The notes under the pieces were generated by a model. It saw only the letters and a list, made by a program, of their open reading frames with translations, was not told where the DNA came from and made no database searches. Source: JAKQEM01 sp964391185 (lineage in GTDB: Bacteria; Patescibacteriota; Gracilibacteria; Peribacterales; Peribacteraceae). Taken from it: a stretch of DNA of 64,000 nucleotides. The stretch's first letter is position 1. Every line of letters starts with the position of its first letter. A program made the position numbers and the translations under genes. Below are positions 16,219-25,530 of this stretch, piece after piece. The DNA is taken from positions 173,309 to 237,308 of the forward strand of contig CAYMIX010000001.1 of the NCBI GenBank assembly GCA_964391185.1. Direction: 5' to 3'.

Positions 16219-17337
16219 TCAAGGTTTTTTCTTCGCAAAGGAAGCGTAAGCCTGTTGAATAGTAGATTGCATTTTCTCCCGGAAGTGAGTTACGCTAAAA
16301 GAGCGAGCATGATTGCGAATAACTTCACGATCCCACTTCATTGTGCGGAATTTTTTGAGCGCTTCACAGAGGCTTTCAGTGGTTTGCTTCTCTGCGAATA
16401 CGCCCGTTTTATTTTCGATAACTGCATCTGTTGCGCCACCTGCACGGTAGGCGATGACTGGTGTTCCACATGCTTGAGCTTCCAGTATCGCGATACCGGC
16501 GTCTTCCATTTGCGGGAAGAAAAATCCTTCAGCGTTTGCATACACACTCACAAGTTCTTCATCGGGCACAAATCCGAGGAATTCCACCGTAGGTCCTGCG
16601 AGTTTTTTCAAGCGATCTTCATCTTGTCCGCGTCCGGCGATTTTTAATGGAAGTTGTAATTCATTTGCGAGTTGAATCAGAAGGTCGAAGCGTTTGTAGG
16701 GAACAAGGCGGCCCAGAGCCAAGAAATAGCTTCCATCCCCTAATTCATAATTCATAATTCTTGATTCAAAAAATCGATCTTCCACCGGCGGAGGTAGGAC
16801 TATGCTGTCTCGTCCATAAATTGTTTTGATGCGATTCTGTGTTGTCGTGGAATTCGCGATAAACACATCAACACGTTTCGCTGTCGTGAGATCCCATCGA
16901 CGGAGTTTCATCAGCTGCTTTTTTACAAATGGTCTGATGAAGTGCGGCACATGAAAGTCGCGGAGGTATTCATCTTCCATTTCCCACGCGTAACGCACGG
17001 GCGTGTGGCAGTAGCAAATATGCAGCGCATTTGATGGCGGAATAATCCCTTTTCCCACTGCGTGAGATGAACTGAGGATCACGTCGTATCCTGTGAGATC
17101 AATACTTTCGATCGCACGCGACATGAATGGCAAAAGGATTTGATGGTTACCAGTCAGATTGTATAAATGTTGAAGATACGTCGTATGAATTTCTGCATCA
17201 CGTAATGGTCCGAGAGATTGCGGTTTTGCGACCGTCGTAAAAAATGGTGCGCATGGATATAGCTGACGGATTTGCTCGAGCACGTGCTCTGCTCCGCCGT
17301 ACGTTACGAGCCAATCTGCAACTATTGCTAACTTCAA
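16219..17337 (-). CDS. Glycosyltransferase family 4
   Basis: The 372-residue GT-B enzyme transfers a nucleotide-activated sugar, probably to a surface glycan. The N-terminus has the GT4 loop (VADWLVTYGGAEHVLEQI); the C-terminal half has ALGRLVPYKRFDLLIQ and EAQACGTPVIAYRAGGATDAV. FFPQMEDAGIAILEA carries the nucleotide-binding Glu pair. The start is TTG with no SD. Codons at about 16737-16765 come from a tandem AATTATG repeat (residues MNYEL) and look like an in-frame insertion on a loop. Confidence 0.9.
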   Translation of the reverse strand: MKLAIVADWLVTYGGAEHVLEQIRQLYPCAPFFTTVAKPQSLGPLRDAEIHTTYLQHLYNLTGNHQILLPFMSRAIESIDLTGYDVILSSSHAVGKGIIPPSNALHICYCHTPVRYAWEMEDEYLRDFHVPHFIRPFVKKQLMKLRRWDLTTAKRVDVFIANSTTTQNRIKTIYGRDSIVLPPPVEDRFFESRIMNYELGDGSYFLALGRLVPYKRFDLLIQLANELQLPLKIAGRGQDEDRLKKLAGPTVEFLGFVPDEELVSVYANAEGFFFPQMEDAGIAILEAQACGTPVIAYRAGGATDAVIENKTGVFAEKQTTESLCEALKKFRTMKWDREVIRNHARSFSVTHFREKMQSTIQQAYASFAKKKP

Positions 17338-17375
17338 ATATTTAGGAGGAATGCTGACACTATCCTATAGAAATT

Positions 17376-17455
17376 GTCGTATTGTTGTATGGCTATATTG
17401 CTGCAATCAGTACTCATTATTTTTTGCATGCAAACAATATAACAATACAGCAATC
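17376..17455. repeat. Short-unit inverted repeat (ATTGCTATA family)
   Basis: Units TATTGTTGTATGGCTATATTG on the left and CAATATAACAATACAGCAAT on the right surround an AT-rich centre. It lies between divergent genes, so its promoters must lie at or beyond the arms. Confidence 0.75.
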
Positions 17456-17514
17456 GTCCGCAGTATCGTCGAACAAGTAGGTGAGCAGGACATATTAGTT
17501 TAAAATAGTGTGCG

Positions 17515-18465
17515 ATGCTCCGAAAGCCTCGCCGGCTCCCACAACGCTTTAATAGACCTGTCGCGCCACAAACGCGAAATCTGGTTGAACGGCGTCATCA
17601 GCGGCAGCGCCAATTGCGCATACAGAAGTGGCAACGAGCCGTTCAGCGTATTCGTCGTCGTGTAGGGTCACTGAGGAAAATGGTGATGCAGTTTGCCATT
17701 TTTATTGTCGTGGGATTATTGCTGCTCGGAGTTGGTCTTGCGATGTTTTCTCCGATTTTGCAAATCCGTGAAATAAGTATTGCTCGAAGCGACCCGCGCA
17801 TTGATGCAGAACAAGTACATTCATATGTGGGTTCTCTCTATGGAGAGCATTTGTTCTTTATTTCCACACAAGAAGTACAGGATATTTTAGAAGCATCCAT
17901 TCCCGATCTCGTCCGTGCGGACATCATCAAGCAATATCCGTCGACGTTACACATTCGTGTGCATCTAGATCCAATCATCGCGCAGCTGACTATCGATGAG
18001 CCAGATACATCTGCTCAGGAAACCGGAACAGGCGCAGCAGTTGCGGCTACGGGTGCAGTGGTGATCCCGGAAGGAGGTGAATTCCTCACGCAGAAGGGGT
18101 TGTATGTCGTGTATCAGCCATCACAAGTAGAAACAGGATCCGGATTACTCCAATTGCACATGGTGGATTGGGGTGTACGTCCTGAACCATGGAAACAACT
18201 TGTTGATCCTAAAATGCTCGACCTGATGCGCAGTGCAGAAGCAGAACTCGAAACGCAATTTGGCATCGCAACGAAGAGCCGTTCCATCTACCTTCGTGCG
18301 CGTGAGTTTCATCTCCAAATTCAGCAACATACGTTGTGGTTCGATACGCGTTCGCCGCTGCCAGAACAGCTCCAACGATATCGATTCTTTTTGCAATCAG
18401 TAGGTCCGGGAGCTGCGACGCAATATGTGGATTTGAGGCTGAAAGATAAGATCGTATATAGGTGA
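17515..18465 (+). CDS. ftsQ: FtsQ-type cell division protein
   Basis: The 316-residue protein has a long basic cytoplasmic N-terminus (rich in R, Q, K), one membrane helix at about 60-83 (FAIFIVVGLLLLGVGLAMF), and a POTRA domain (LQIREISIARSDPRIDAEQV onward). In known systems FtsQ links FtsK and FtsL/FtsB at the septum. The first 55 residues are unusually Arg-rich. TAAAAT ends eight bases before the ATG. It heads a cell-wall cluster with the carboxypeptidase and the LysM-M23 protein. Confidence 0.85.
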   Translation: MLRKPRRLPQRFNRPVAPQTRNLVERRHQRQRQLRIQKWQRAVQRIRRRVGSLRKMVMQFAIFIVVGLLLLGVGLAMFSPILQIREISIARSDPRIDAEQVHSYVGSLYGEHLFFISTQEVQDILEASIPDLVRADIIKQYPSTLHIRVHLDPIIAQLTIDEPDTSAQETGTGAAVAATGAVVIPEGGEFLTQKGLYVVYQPSQVETGSGLLQLHMVDWGVRPEPWKQLVDPKMLDLMRSAEAELETQFGIATKSRSIYLRAREFHLQIQQHTLWFDTRSPLPEQLQRYRFFLQSVGPGAATQYVDLRLKDKIVYR

Positions 18466-18484
18466 TAAGTGACAAGGTTTCGGG

Positions 18485-18490
18485 TAGAAT
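18485..18490 (+). promoter_or_regulatory. -10 box (TAGAAT) of the carboxypeptidase gene
   Basis: TAGAAT is followed by seven bases and ATG 18498. It argues for an internal leaderless promoter rather than the GTG at 18462 that overlaps the ftsQ stop. Confidence 0.55.
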
Positions 18491-18497
18491 TTCAGCA

Positions 18498-19412
18498 ATG
18501 TACGGAATCTTATCCGTCTTATTGATGGGCATAGTTCCGGTATGGGGAATGCAGGGGCAACAGGCGGCTCTCTCACAGGAGATTCGCATCGCCGCTCCGG
18601 CAGCCACTCAACCGGAAGATCTCGCTGATCTCGATGCTCGCCTGACGGCATCGGGCGTTGTCATTGCGGACCTTGATAGTGGCCAAACGTTGTTCGAACG
18701 AAACGTCGATGTTCCACGTCCGATGGCGAGCCTCACCAAACTCATGACAGCTCTGCTGATCGTGGAAAAACATGGTCTGCATGAGATTGTCACTGTCCCT
18801 CGTGACATTGATGATGTGCAAGGCACTGTGGCACATCTTCCCGCTGGAGAACAATTCACCGTCGGCGATTTACTTTCAGCATTGCTGATTATGTCCGCGA
18901 ATGACGCAGCTGTCACACTCGCGGAATTCCACAGTGGCTCCGTCGAAAATTTTGTTGATGCAATGAATACGCGCGCAGTCGAACTTGGGCTTAGTGATAC
19001 TTCCTATGAAAACCCGGCGGGGCTTGATGCGCCTTTGCAACAATCCAGCCCGCGCGATCTTGCGTGGCTCGCAATGTTCACCATGCGCTTCCCGGAAATA
19101 GAGGAACGCATGTCCTCCCCTCGTGTCAACATCATAAGCATCGCAGGCAAGACCATCAGCTTGTATCACACACACCAGCTCATTGGCGAAGAAAATCCGC
19201 TTGCGGAAGACGATGGCGTCGATACTGTTGTGCAAGCGGGCCCGTCCGACCGTGTTTTTGTCCGGGCGGGCAAAACTGGAACGACGGATGCGGCGGGACA
19301 GTGTTTGCTTTCGATCGTGGAAGCCAACGGTAGAAGGTACATCGCCATCCTTCTCCACTCTCGCGACAGGTATGCGGACATGCAGCAGGTTCTCAAAATT
19401 CTCAGCCAATAA
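18498..19412 (+). CDS. D-alanyl-D-alanine carboxypeptidase (peptidase S11)
   Basis: The 304-residue penicillin-binding-type enzyme trims the terminal D-Ala from peptidoglycan stems outside the membrane. A signal peptide (ILSVLLMGIVPVWG) is followed by the catalytic triad of motifs: SLTK (Ser nucleophile and Lys), SAND (SxN) and KTGTT. The usual C-terminal membrane anchor helix is missing. An alternative GTG start at 18462 overlaps the ftsQ stop (GTGA); ATG 18498 is preferred because of the TAGAAT box. The next gene starts directly after the stop. Confidence 0.92.
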   Translation: MYGILSVLLMGIVPVWGMQGQQAALSQEIRIAAPAATQPEDLADLDARLTASGVVIADLDSGQTLFERNVDVPRPMASLTKLMTALLIVEKHGLHEIVTVPRDIDDVQGTVAHLPAGEQFTVGDLLSALLIMSANDAAVTLAEFHSGSVENFVDAMNTRAVELGLSDTSYENPAGLDAPLQQSSPRDLAWLAMFTMRFPEIEERMSSPRVNIISIAGKTISLYHTHQLIGEENPLAEDDGVDTVVQAGPSDRVFVRAGKTGTTDAAGQCLLSIVEANGRRYIAILLHSRDRYADMQQVLKILSQ

Positions 19413-20420
19413 ATGCGCATGATGCAACATCCGATTCGTCATTGGCTGTCCGTGCGCATTCGTGTGATATGCGTCAGCATCTTCTTGGTTGGCACGTTAC
19501 TTCCTCCGTACATTCCCAAAGAAGCCTACGCAGAGCCAGAAGATGTGCCAACCGATCAGCCCCAATTCTTGCTTGTAGAAGATGGCTTCTTGATGAAGTC
19601 GAGCTCGCTTACACAACAAGGTTCGCGTCGTGCCTACGCGGAAGGAATCATTCATGATGTGCGTGCAGGTGAAAGTTTTGCGCACATCGCGGAGAAGTAC
19701 GGCATCAGTATCGATACGATCCGTTGGGCAAATAAGCTTGATGCGAATGCAACACTCAAGCCAGGTCAACAGCTGGTTATTCTTCCAGTGAACGGAGTGC
19801 TCCACACGGTCACGCGTGGCCAAACCCTTTCTCGTATTGCCGAGCTCTACGATATTCCGTCTGCGGACATTGCCCGTCAAAATAATATTCAAGGCGGATT
19901 TATTCTCGCAGGACAGGAATTGATCATTCCGGGCGCCAAGCCGATTGTTGCGAAGCCGCCTGTGGTCGCAGTGAAGCCTCCAGCACCAGGTCGCACGCCA
20001 CCAGCATCACCTGGCAAGGCAACAGCACCTGCAGCAGCAGTCACAGCGGGGGTCCTCCAGATGCCATGTAGCGGATGCTCCTACACGCAGTACTACAACC
20101 CAGGACACTATGCGGTCGACATTCAGCAAAAGGGTGGAGGTCCTATCTATGCAGCTGAAGCAGGCACGGTCGTTCGTGCAGACACCGGCTGGAATGGAGG
20201 CTACGGAAACGTGATCGAAATCGACCACGGCAATGGGCTGATAACGCTCTACGCGCACAACAAAGAATTGTATGTGAAGGTGGGCGACCAGGTTACACGT
20301 GGCCAAAATATTTCTTTCATGGGCAATACCGGACGTGTGTACGGTAAAACAGGTATCCACGTGCACTTTGAAGTGATCGTGAACGGTGTGAAGAAGAATC
20401 CGCTGTTGTATCTGAAATAA
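19413..20420 (+). CDS. LysM-M23 peptidoglycan endopeptidase
   Basis: The 335-residue exported protein has a signal segment (ICVSIFLVGTLLPPYI), two LysM repeats (about 80-125 and 129-173) that bind glycan chains, a Pro/Ala-rich linker, and a C-terminal M23 domain with HYAVDI and HVHFE metal motifs. It starts immediately after the carboxypeptidase stop, so the two are probably translated from one message. It should act at cell separation or wall remodelling. Confidence 0.92.
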   Translation: MRMMQHPIRHWLSVRIRVICVSIFLVGTLLPPYIPKEAYAEPEDVPTDQPQFLLVEDGFLMKSSSLTQQGSRRAYAEGIIHDVRAGESFAHIAEKYGISIDTIRWANKLDANATLKPGQQLVILPVNGVLHTVTRGQTLSRIAELYDIPSADIARQNNIQGGFILAGQELIIPGAKPIVAKPPVVAVKPPAPGRTPPASPGKATAPAAAVTAGVLQMPCSGCSYTQYYNPGHYAVDIQQKGGGPIYAAEAGTVVRADTGWNGGYGNVIEIDHGNGLITLYAHNKELYVKVGDQVTRGQNISFMGNTGRVYGKTGIHVHFEVIVNGVKKNPLLYLK

Positions 20421-20515
20421 GCTTTCAGGCTTTAGCTGTCAGCTTCTAGCTTCTGGATGGATTTTATTAATGGTGAGCCATGAATCCGAATCCGCCGAAG
20501 CGGATGAGTGGTTTA

Positions 20516-20592
20516 TGGCGGAACCGACGGGGCTTGAACCCGCAACCTCCACAGTGACAGTGTGGCGCTCTAGCCAATTGAGCTACGGCTCC
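20516..20592 (-). tRNA. tRNA-Asp (anticodon GTC)
   Basis: On the minus strand GGAGCCG pairs with CGGTTCC, the anticodon stem GCCAC/GTGG(A) frames loop CTGTCAC, and the T arm GCGGG-TTCAAGC-CCCGT is standard. Discriminator G and CCA are encoded. TTAAAAT about ten bases upstream is a likely -10. An ATCCGC/GCGGAT hairpin lies just past the 3' end. Confidence 0.95.
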
Positions 20593-20736
20593 ATCCAGGT
20601 GATTTTAAAGCACGTACGAAACCCGCTGTCACCGTGAGTACCCGTGGGTCACTTCGTGTACCTTCGCTTACGAAGGCGCTAAAACTCTATCAGCGCTCCT
20701 AAGTGACTGCAACCCGAAATTCTGTTCCTGATCAAT

Positions 20737-20877
20737 TTATAAGATCACACTCGCTGCCCAAGCATTGGCAGCTACCACGCAGAAACCAGCCAACATCACC
20801 CATAAGACAACCGCCACAGCGATATCCTGTTCATGGTTAGAAGGGTGGATTGCATGTGTTTCTATTTGCTTAATCAT
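20737..20877 (-). CDS. Small single-pass membrane protein (46 aa)
   Basis: The frame encodes MIKQIETHAIHPSNHEQD followed by a hydrophobic helix rich in Ala and Val to the end (AVVLWVMLAGFCVVAANAWA). It is preceded by a perfect TATAAT with seven bases to the ATG, the leaderless pattern of this genome. The promoter placement and clean membrane helix argue for a real gene. The C-terminus ends in the membrane. Function unknown. Confidence 0.6.
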   Translation of the reverse strand: MIKQIETHAIHPSNHEQDIAVAVVLWVMLAGFCVVAANAWAASVIL

Positions 20878-20884
20878 TAGTTAT

Positions 20885-20890
20885 ATTATA
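20885..20890 (-). promoter_or_regulatory. Consensus -10 (TATAAT) of the 46-aa gene
   Basis: TATAAT-ATAACTA-ATG on the minus strand places the transcription start at the A of the start codon. Confidence 0.6.
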
Positions 20891-21074
20891 TACCAAATAA
20901 GCCTTATTCGCAAGTGTCAGGTTCTGATCTTTTACACGATTTCATCCCGTGGGTAGCACCGTCTTCATCTTGTATGGTGGAGAAGAAGCTACTCATTGGA
21001 GTATGCATTACAGAATCCGATTCGTAGGCTCGCCAAGCCTGCGAATCTTCTCTCTACACCCAAGGAGGTGTTTC

Positions 21075-21932
21075 ATGGCGCGTTTCATACTGTCGAACAA
21101 CGCGGGCAAGTTGGCTGAGGCTCTCGCTGGCGTGACGAGCGCGACGGTGGAAGCGGAATATGGTGACAACTGTGTCCCCGGCTCCGTCGCCACGTTGGCT
21201 CACCATGGTTCCCGCAGGCACAACCCGTGTCCGTGCCTGTTCCCAAACAGTACTGTGCTCGAGGTCGAGGTCATCGGCGGAAGCCACTACGATCTTGACT
21301 ACCTCGGAGGCGCACTCGCTGTGGCCGGTCTGAAGCCGGAGGGCGATTCGTTCTGGCAACTCGCTGCGTTCGTGGACATCAACGGGCCGCACAAGCTCGC
21401 GCAGAGCGGTGCGTCGCCCGAGGACGTCCGGCGGCTCTACGCCTTCTGGGCGTGGAGCCAGGCGAACGGCGTGATGACCCCGCGGGACGGTGCTGTCCTC
21501 GACGTGACCGATAAGGTCATGGAGGGGCTGGTCATCCTCCAGCGCGTGCTGGCCGATGACGTCGAGCTGCTGGTGAGTGGCGATACGTACCGGGAAGCGG
21601 AGACGCAGCTCAACGAGAGCAGCTTCCGTGAACTCCGGCATGGTGTCGTCGTCCGTGTGGCCAATAGCCCCGTGAATCACCTGTACGTCACCCCGACCGG
21701 AAAGGTCGGCAAGATGTGCGTGGTGATGTACACGAATACTGGTGGCATCACCGTGTCGCTCGCAGATCCCTTTCCGGGTGTCAGCGCATGCGACATCGTA
21801 CGGTCGCTCTGGGGTCCGAAGGCAGGCGGTCACGCCGGTATCGCGGGTTCCCCCCGTGACCAGCAGATGACCGAGGTGGATTTGCAGCAGGCCGTCACCC
21901 GCTCCGTCACCGCCCTCATCGGCGTGTTGTGA
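21075..21932 (+). CDS. DHH/DHHA1-like phosphoesterase, GC-rich accessory gene
   Basis: ATG 21075 follows a perfect SD (AAGGAGG) and a GATTCG/CGAATC hairpin, giving 285 residues. An N-terminal SHYDLDYLGGALA recalls the DHH-family metal motif. The C-terminal GPKAGGHAGIAGSPRDQQMT resembles the DHHA1 GGH motif. Such enzymes cleave phosphodiesters in nanoRNA, cyclic dinucleotides or similar. The canonical DHH triplet itself is not seen, so the assignment is tentative. Composition and SD differ from neighbours, as in the 6.7-10.6 kb array. It has its own terminator. Confidence 0.5.
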   Translation: MARFILSNNAGKLAEALAGVTSATVEAEYGDNCVPGSVATLAHHGSRRHNPCPCLFPNSTVLEVEVIGGSHYDLDYLGGALAVAGLKPEGDSFWQLAAFVDINGPHKLAQSGASPEDVRRLYAFWAWSQANGVMTPRDGAVLDVTDKVMEGLVILQRVLADDVELLVSGDTYREAETQLNESSFRELRHGVVVRVANSPVNHLYVTPTGKVGKMCVVMYTNTGGITVSLADPFPGVSACDIVRSLWGPKAGGHAGIAGSPRDQQMTEVDLQQAVTRSVTALIGVL

Positions 21933-21980
21933 TTGCAGAAGGATCGTGTTGCTTCTGTCAGGGATGACAGATGTGCAAGG

Positions 21981-22010
21981 GCCGCTGGGTAATACCAGCG
22001 GTCTTTTTTG
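21981..22010 (+). terminator. Terminator of the DHH-like gene
   Basis: GGCCGCTGG and CCAGCGGTC pair (one G-T) and a T6 run follows. Confidence 0.9.
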
Positions 22011-22176
22011 TAACATTTTTCGATCATCTCCAATGTTAACTCTCTTAAAAAATTTATTTTTTTGTGAAATTCTTTTCGTCGCTGTGTGATGCGATTTTTT
22101 TGAGGTGAAAATTTTCCGTCAATTTGAAAATAAATTTTTAGTGCGATATAAACTCCTCCTTTTTTCATTTGCACTT

Positions 22177-23193
22177 GTGAAAATTACTTTACTCATACCC
22201 TGCCGCAATGAAGAAAAGTCGATTCGAAAGTCGATCGAATCATGGCTCGCACAAACACGTCCCGCAGATGAAATCATTGTCGTCGATGATTGCAGTACCG
22301 ATAACAGTGCTGCGATTTTACATGAGTATAAAGATCGAATTAAAACCGTTCGTACCGATGTGAATTTAGGAAAGAAAAGCCACGCGCAGCAGTTCGGGCT
22401 GCAGTTTGTTACAGGTGAAGTGTTTGTCTCTACCGATGCCGATACATTGCTCACGCCGAACTTTATCGAACGTATCGAAGCAGACTTTCAAGATCCTGCA
22501 GTCGCTGCAGTTGGTGGATATGTGAAGAGTTTGCAGCACAACTGGATTACGCGTCATCGCGCATTCGAGTATGCAATTGGGCAGAATTTTCACAAGCTTG
22601 CGCAGAGTTACTTGAATTGTTTGTTTGTGATCCCGGGTGCTGCGGGTGCATTCCGTACCAATGTCTTTCGCCATCACCTCTCATTCGAACATGACACCAT
22701 CGCGGAAGATTTAGATTTTACCTACAAGCTCCACAAGCTTGGCCGCACGCTTGTGTACGATCGCTCGGCGATTGTGTACACACAAGATCCCTCGACATTG
22801 CATGGATATATCAATCAAATGCGTCGATGGTACGGAGGAGGTTGGCAGAATTTGCTCAAGCACTACAATGTCTTTAAGCGTCCTGCGCAAACTCTTGAGC
22901 TTTCACTGATGTACACCGAAGGGTTACTGTTCTCCACGCTCGCGATTCTTGTGCCGCTCCTGAACATTCGGTTCGCGTTGTACTTCATGGGTCCGTATTT
23001 GTTCGTTACGTTGATACTGAGCATCTACGCCGCATTCCGTGAACGGCGCGCTGATATGCTGCTCGTACCCATTCCGTATTTATTTTTCGTGCACGTAAAT
23101 GCGTACTTGTTCATGGAACAATTTGTTCTAGAAGTGTTGTTACGCAAAAAAGAGCTCACGTGGTTCACTCCTGAGCGCACGCCGATCACATGA
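22177..23193 (+). CDS. GT2 processive glycosyltransferase (PgaC/NodC-like)
   Basis: GTG 22177 gives a protein starting at the GT2 fold (KITLLIPCRNEEKSI). DDCSTDN and STDAD hold the nucleotide-sugar and metal Asp residues; AEDLDFTYK is the catalytic-base region and QMRRWYGGGWQN the QxxRW motif of processive enzymes. Two or three membrane helices lie at the C-terminal end. It overlaps the next gene by four bases (ATGA). With the small membrane protein and deacetylase downstream it resembles a poly-N-acetylglucosamine-type exopolysaccharide locus (inference). Confidence 0.85.
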   Translation: MKITLLIPCRNEEKSIRKSIESWLAQTRPADEIIVVDDCSTDNSAAILHEYKDRIKTVRTDVNLGKKSHAQQFGLQFVTGEVFVSTDADTLLTPNFIERIEADFQDPAVAAVGGYVKSLQHNWITRHRAFEYAIGQNFHKLAQSYLNCLFVIPGAAGAFRTNVFRHHLSFEHDTIAEDLDFTYKLHKLGRTLVYDRSAIVYTQDPSTLHGYINQMRRWYGGGWQNLLKHYNVFKRPAQTLELSLMYTEGLLFSTLAILVPLLNIRFALYFMGPYLFVTLILSIYAAFRERRADMLLVPIPYLFFVHVNAYLFMEQFVLEVLLRKKELTWFTPERTPIT

Positions 23194-23576
23194 ATCCATT
23201 TACCCAGCTTATCGGCCCATTGCTGCTGATTCACATGGTTGTTTTGCTCAAAGGCAAGGGCAAACCAACGACTCCCCGTGCGCGTTTACGCAACAAAGCC
23301 GCGCAGTGGTTATCACTGGTGATCGTTACCGTTGTTGCGTGGATTTTTTGCGTGATAGGCATGCTTGTGATTGCTGTGAGTATTGCCGATCCATATTCCA
23401 ATTTCCACGTGCTCATGATTGTGTTGCAAGGTGTGCGTGATTGGTTGAGTGATGGAGTTGGTTTTGCGCATGGTGCAACAGGGGACATGATGTTTATTCT
23501 TCTTCCGATTCCAGTTGCAGCATTGCTTACAATAGTGCAACAAATACGTCGAAAGTGGGGCAAAGTGAAGGAATAA
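23190..23576 (+). CDS. Small polytopic membrane protein, exopolysaccharide locus
   Basis: The 128-residue product has hydrophobic segments at about 5-20, 40-70 and 100-118 and a basic C-terminus. Its ATG overlaps the GT2 stop, showing translational coupling. Its position equals that of PgaD-type accessory subunits, but no sequence motif supports that name. Confidence 0.7.
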   Translation: MNPFTQLIGPLLLIHMVVLLKGKGKPTTPRARLRNKAAQWLSLVIVTVVAWIFCVIGMLVIAVSIADPYSNFHVLMIVLQGVRDWLSDGVGFAHGATGDMMFILLPIPVAALLTIVQQIRRKWGKVKE

Positions 23577-23674
23577 TTTCGAAACGTCGCTAGTACGCGC
23601 GGAAATGTTCTATTGTTAATTTCTCTGCGCATTGCGACAACCAAACTCACTCGACGATTTTTTGCATATCTGAC

Positions 23675-23680
23675 TATGAT
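23675..23680 (+). promoter_or_regulatory. -10 box (TATGAT) of the deacetylase gene
   Basis: TATGAT, seven bases, then ATG 23688. It selects the internal ATG over the longer frame opening at 23613. Confidence 0.55.
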
Positions 23681-23687
23681 TGCAACC

Positions 23688-25484
23688 ATGAGAAATCTCC
23701 CCACGTGCACGAGCGCACGCATGCTCGCATTGACTCTCATGGGATCAATGACCCTATCAAGTACAGCGCACGCCGCTATGACACTGCCCAGTTCGTGGTC
23801 AGTGGACGTGCCGTCCATCAATATGCCGCAGGTGCCTCAACTCAATGTGTTCCATGGCCCACAGCCATCGAGCACTACTAGTGTTGATGTTGGCGGTTCC
23901 TACACACCATTACTTCCATCGGTTATTGAGGATGTAATGCCGTCGGTCGATCTCGACCTTCCGGAAATTTCCATTCCCGATGTGCCAGGATTGCCAGGCG
24001 ATCCATTGGATATCTTTGATGGTAGTTTCTGCAATCATTTCGATGATCTGTTCGATCAGTTCTTCGGATCAAGTTTTTTCTGCACAGGAAGCAGTGCTAG
24101 CTCCTCGAGCTCCAGCATGAGTTCCTCTTCCTCTAGCAGCGTCTCTTCATCCGTGAGCTCTTCATCGATCTCATCTGTTTCTAGCGTTAGTTCGAGCATC
24201 GTGAGTAGCGTCTCGTCATCGAGCGTGAGCAGCAGCTCTTCTGTGAGCAGCGTTTCATCCTCTAGCTCAGTGAGCAGTTCATCATCCATGTCGAGCACAA
24301 GTTCGTCTGTGGCTAGCGTGAACAACCTCATTTTGAACCCGTCTCTCAAGACGCAAGGTGAAATCGGCTCTCCCGCTAACTGGCATCCAGGCGGCTACGG
24401 AAACAACGATCGTCAGCTGACGTATCCTGTTGCAGGCTTTGATGATGCATTTGGTGCATCTGTCGCCATCAACACATACACAGATGGTGATGCAAAGTGG
24501 TACTTCGACGATGTAAACGTAACGCCAGGTGTCACGTACAACTACTCGAACTACTACAAGAGCAACGTGCAGACGAGCGTCGCAGTCCAGTACACGCTCA
24601 CCGACAACACATTTGCTTACCAGCAAATTGGTACGCTCGGTGCAAGTTCCAACTGGTTGCAGTTCAACGGGTCCTTCACAGCTCCAGCGAATGCTAAGTC
24701 TGTGACTGTCTTCCATATTCTTTCGACTGTTGGAACTCTTACTGTCGATATGTTCTCACTCTCTACAGCTTCAACGGGCTCCGCTACACAGTTCGATAAG
24801 GGCTATGTAACGCTCAGCTTCGATGACGGTTGGACATCGGCACATCGCACAGTGAAGCCCATTCTCGACAATGCAGCTGTAAAAGGAACGTTCTACGTGA
24901 TGAGCACAGAAGCTCAGAACGCGAGCGAATCCGATTACAACGATGCGAATTCGTACCTCACATATGCAAAGTTAAAGGAATTGCAGAATGCAGGTCACGA
25001 AGTAACAGCGCACACTCGCACACACGTGTCTCTCATTGGTCTCAGCGATGCTCAGGCTCAGAGCGAAATCAACGGATCACGTAACGATCTCATTGGACAG
25101 GGCTTCACGCCTGTTGAGACATTTGCGTATCCATTTGGTGATTACGACTCCACTGCTATCCAGCGGGTAAAAGACGCAGGATTCAAAGGAGCACGCAGCG
25201 TCGACGGCGGTTACAACATGAAGAACAGCGACAAGTTCACGCTCAAGGTTCAGAACGTTCTCATGGGTACCACAGCCGCTCAAATGAAGGCATGGATCGA
25301 TAAGGCTGTTGCGGACAAGACATGGTTGAACATTGTCTTCCACCAGGTCGACAACATGTCTCACGATCCAAATGAGGAAGACTATTCCACAACGCCAGCG
25401 ATTCTTCAGGACGTTGTGAATTACCTCAAGAACAACAACATCTCTGTCATCACGACGCAGCAGGGAATCCAGATGATGCCGTAA
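23688..25484 (+). CDS. Secreted polysaccharide deacetylase with Ser-rich linker
   Basis: The 598-residue protein has a signal peptide (MLALTLMGSMTLSSTAHA), an N-terminal region of about 100 residues, a Ser/Val linker of some 80 residues with almost no other residue, a CBM-like beta domain (NLILNPSLKTQGEIGSPANW onward), and a C-terminal NodB domain. The deacetylase motifs are LSFDDGW (Asp pair), TAHTRTH (metal His pair) and AYPFGDYD. It probably removes N-acetyl groups from the exopolysaccharide made by the GT2 gene. The Ser linker is coded by repeated AGC/TCT/TCG codons and is likely length-variable. Confidence 0.9.
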   Translation: MRNLPTCTSARMLALTLMGSMTLSSTAHAAMTLPSSWSVDVPSINMPQVPQLNVFHGPQPSSTTSVDVGGSYTPLLPSVIEDVMPSVDLDLPEISIPDVPGLPGDPLDIFDGSFCNHFDDLFDQFFGSSFFCTGSSASSSSSSMSSSSSSSVSSSVSSSSISSVSSVSSSIVSSVSSSSVSSSSSVSSVSSSSSVSSSSSMSSTSSSVASVNNLILNPSLKTQGEIGSPANWHPGGYGNNDRQLTYPVAGFDDAFGASVAINTYTDGDAKWYFDDVNVTPGVTYNYSNYYKSNVQTSVAVQYTLTDNTFAYQQIGTLGASSNWLQFNGSFTAPANAKSVTVFHILSTVGTLTVDMFSLSTASTGSATQFDKGYVTLSFDDGWTSAHRTVKPILDNAAVKGTFYVMSTEAQNASESDYNDANSYLTYAKLKELQNAGHEVTAHTRTHVSLIGLSDAQAQSEINGSRNDLIGQGFTPVETFAYPFGDYDSTAIQRVKDAGFKGARSVDGGYNMKNSDKFTLKVQNVLMGTTAAQMKAWIDKAVADKTWLNIVFHQVDNMSHDPNEEDYSTTPAILQDVVNYLKNNNISVITTQQGIQMMP

Positions 25485-25530
25485 TCCGGCTTCGCTCCCT
25501 TCGGTCGGTACGCCAAGATTACTTACTATA

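Noticed and set aside
20765..20956. 63-aa plus-strand frame at 20765
   Set aside because: Opposite strand to the better supported 46-aa gene with its consensus promoter.
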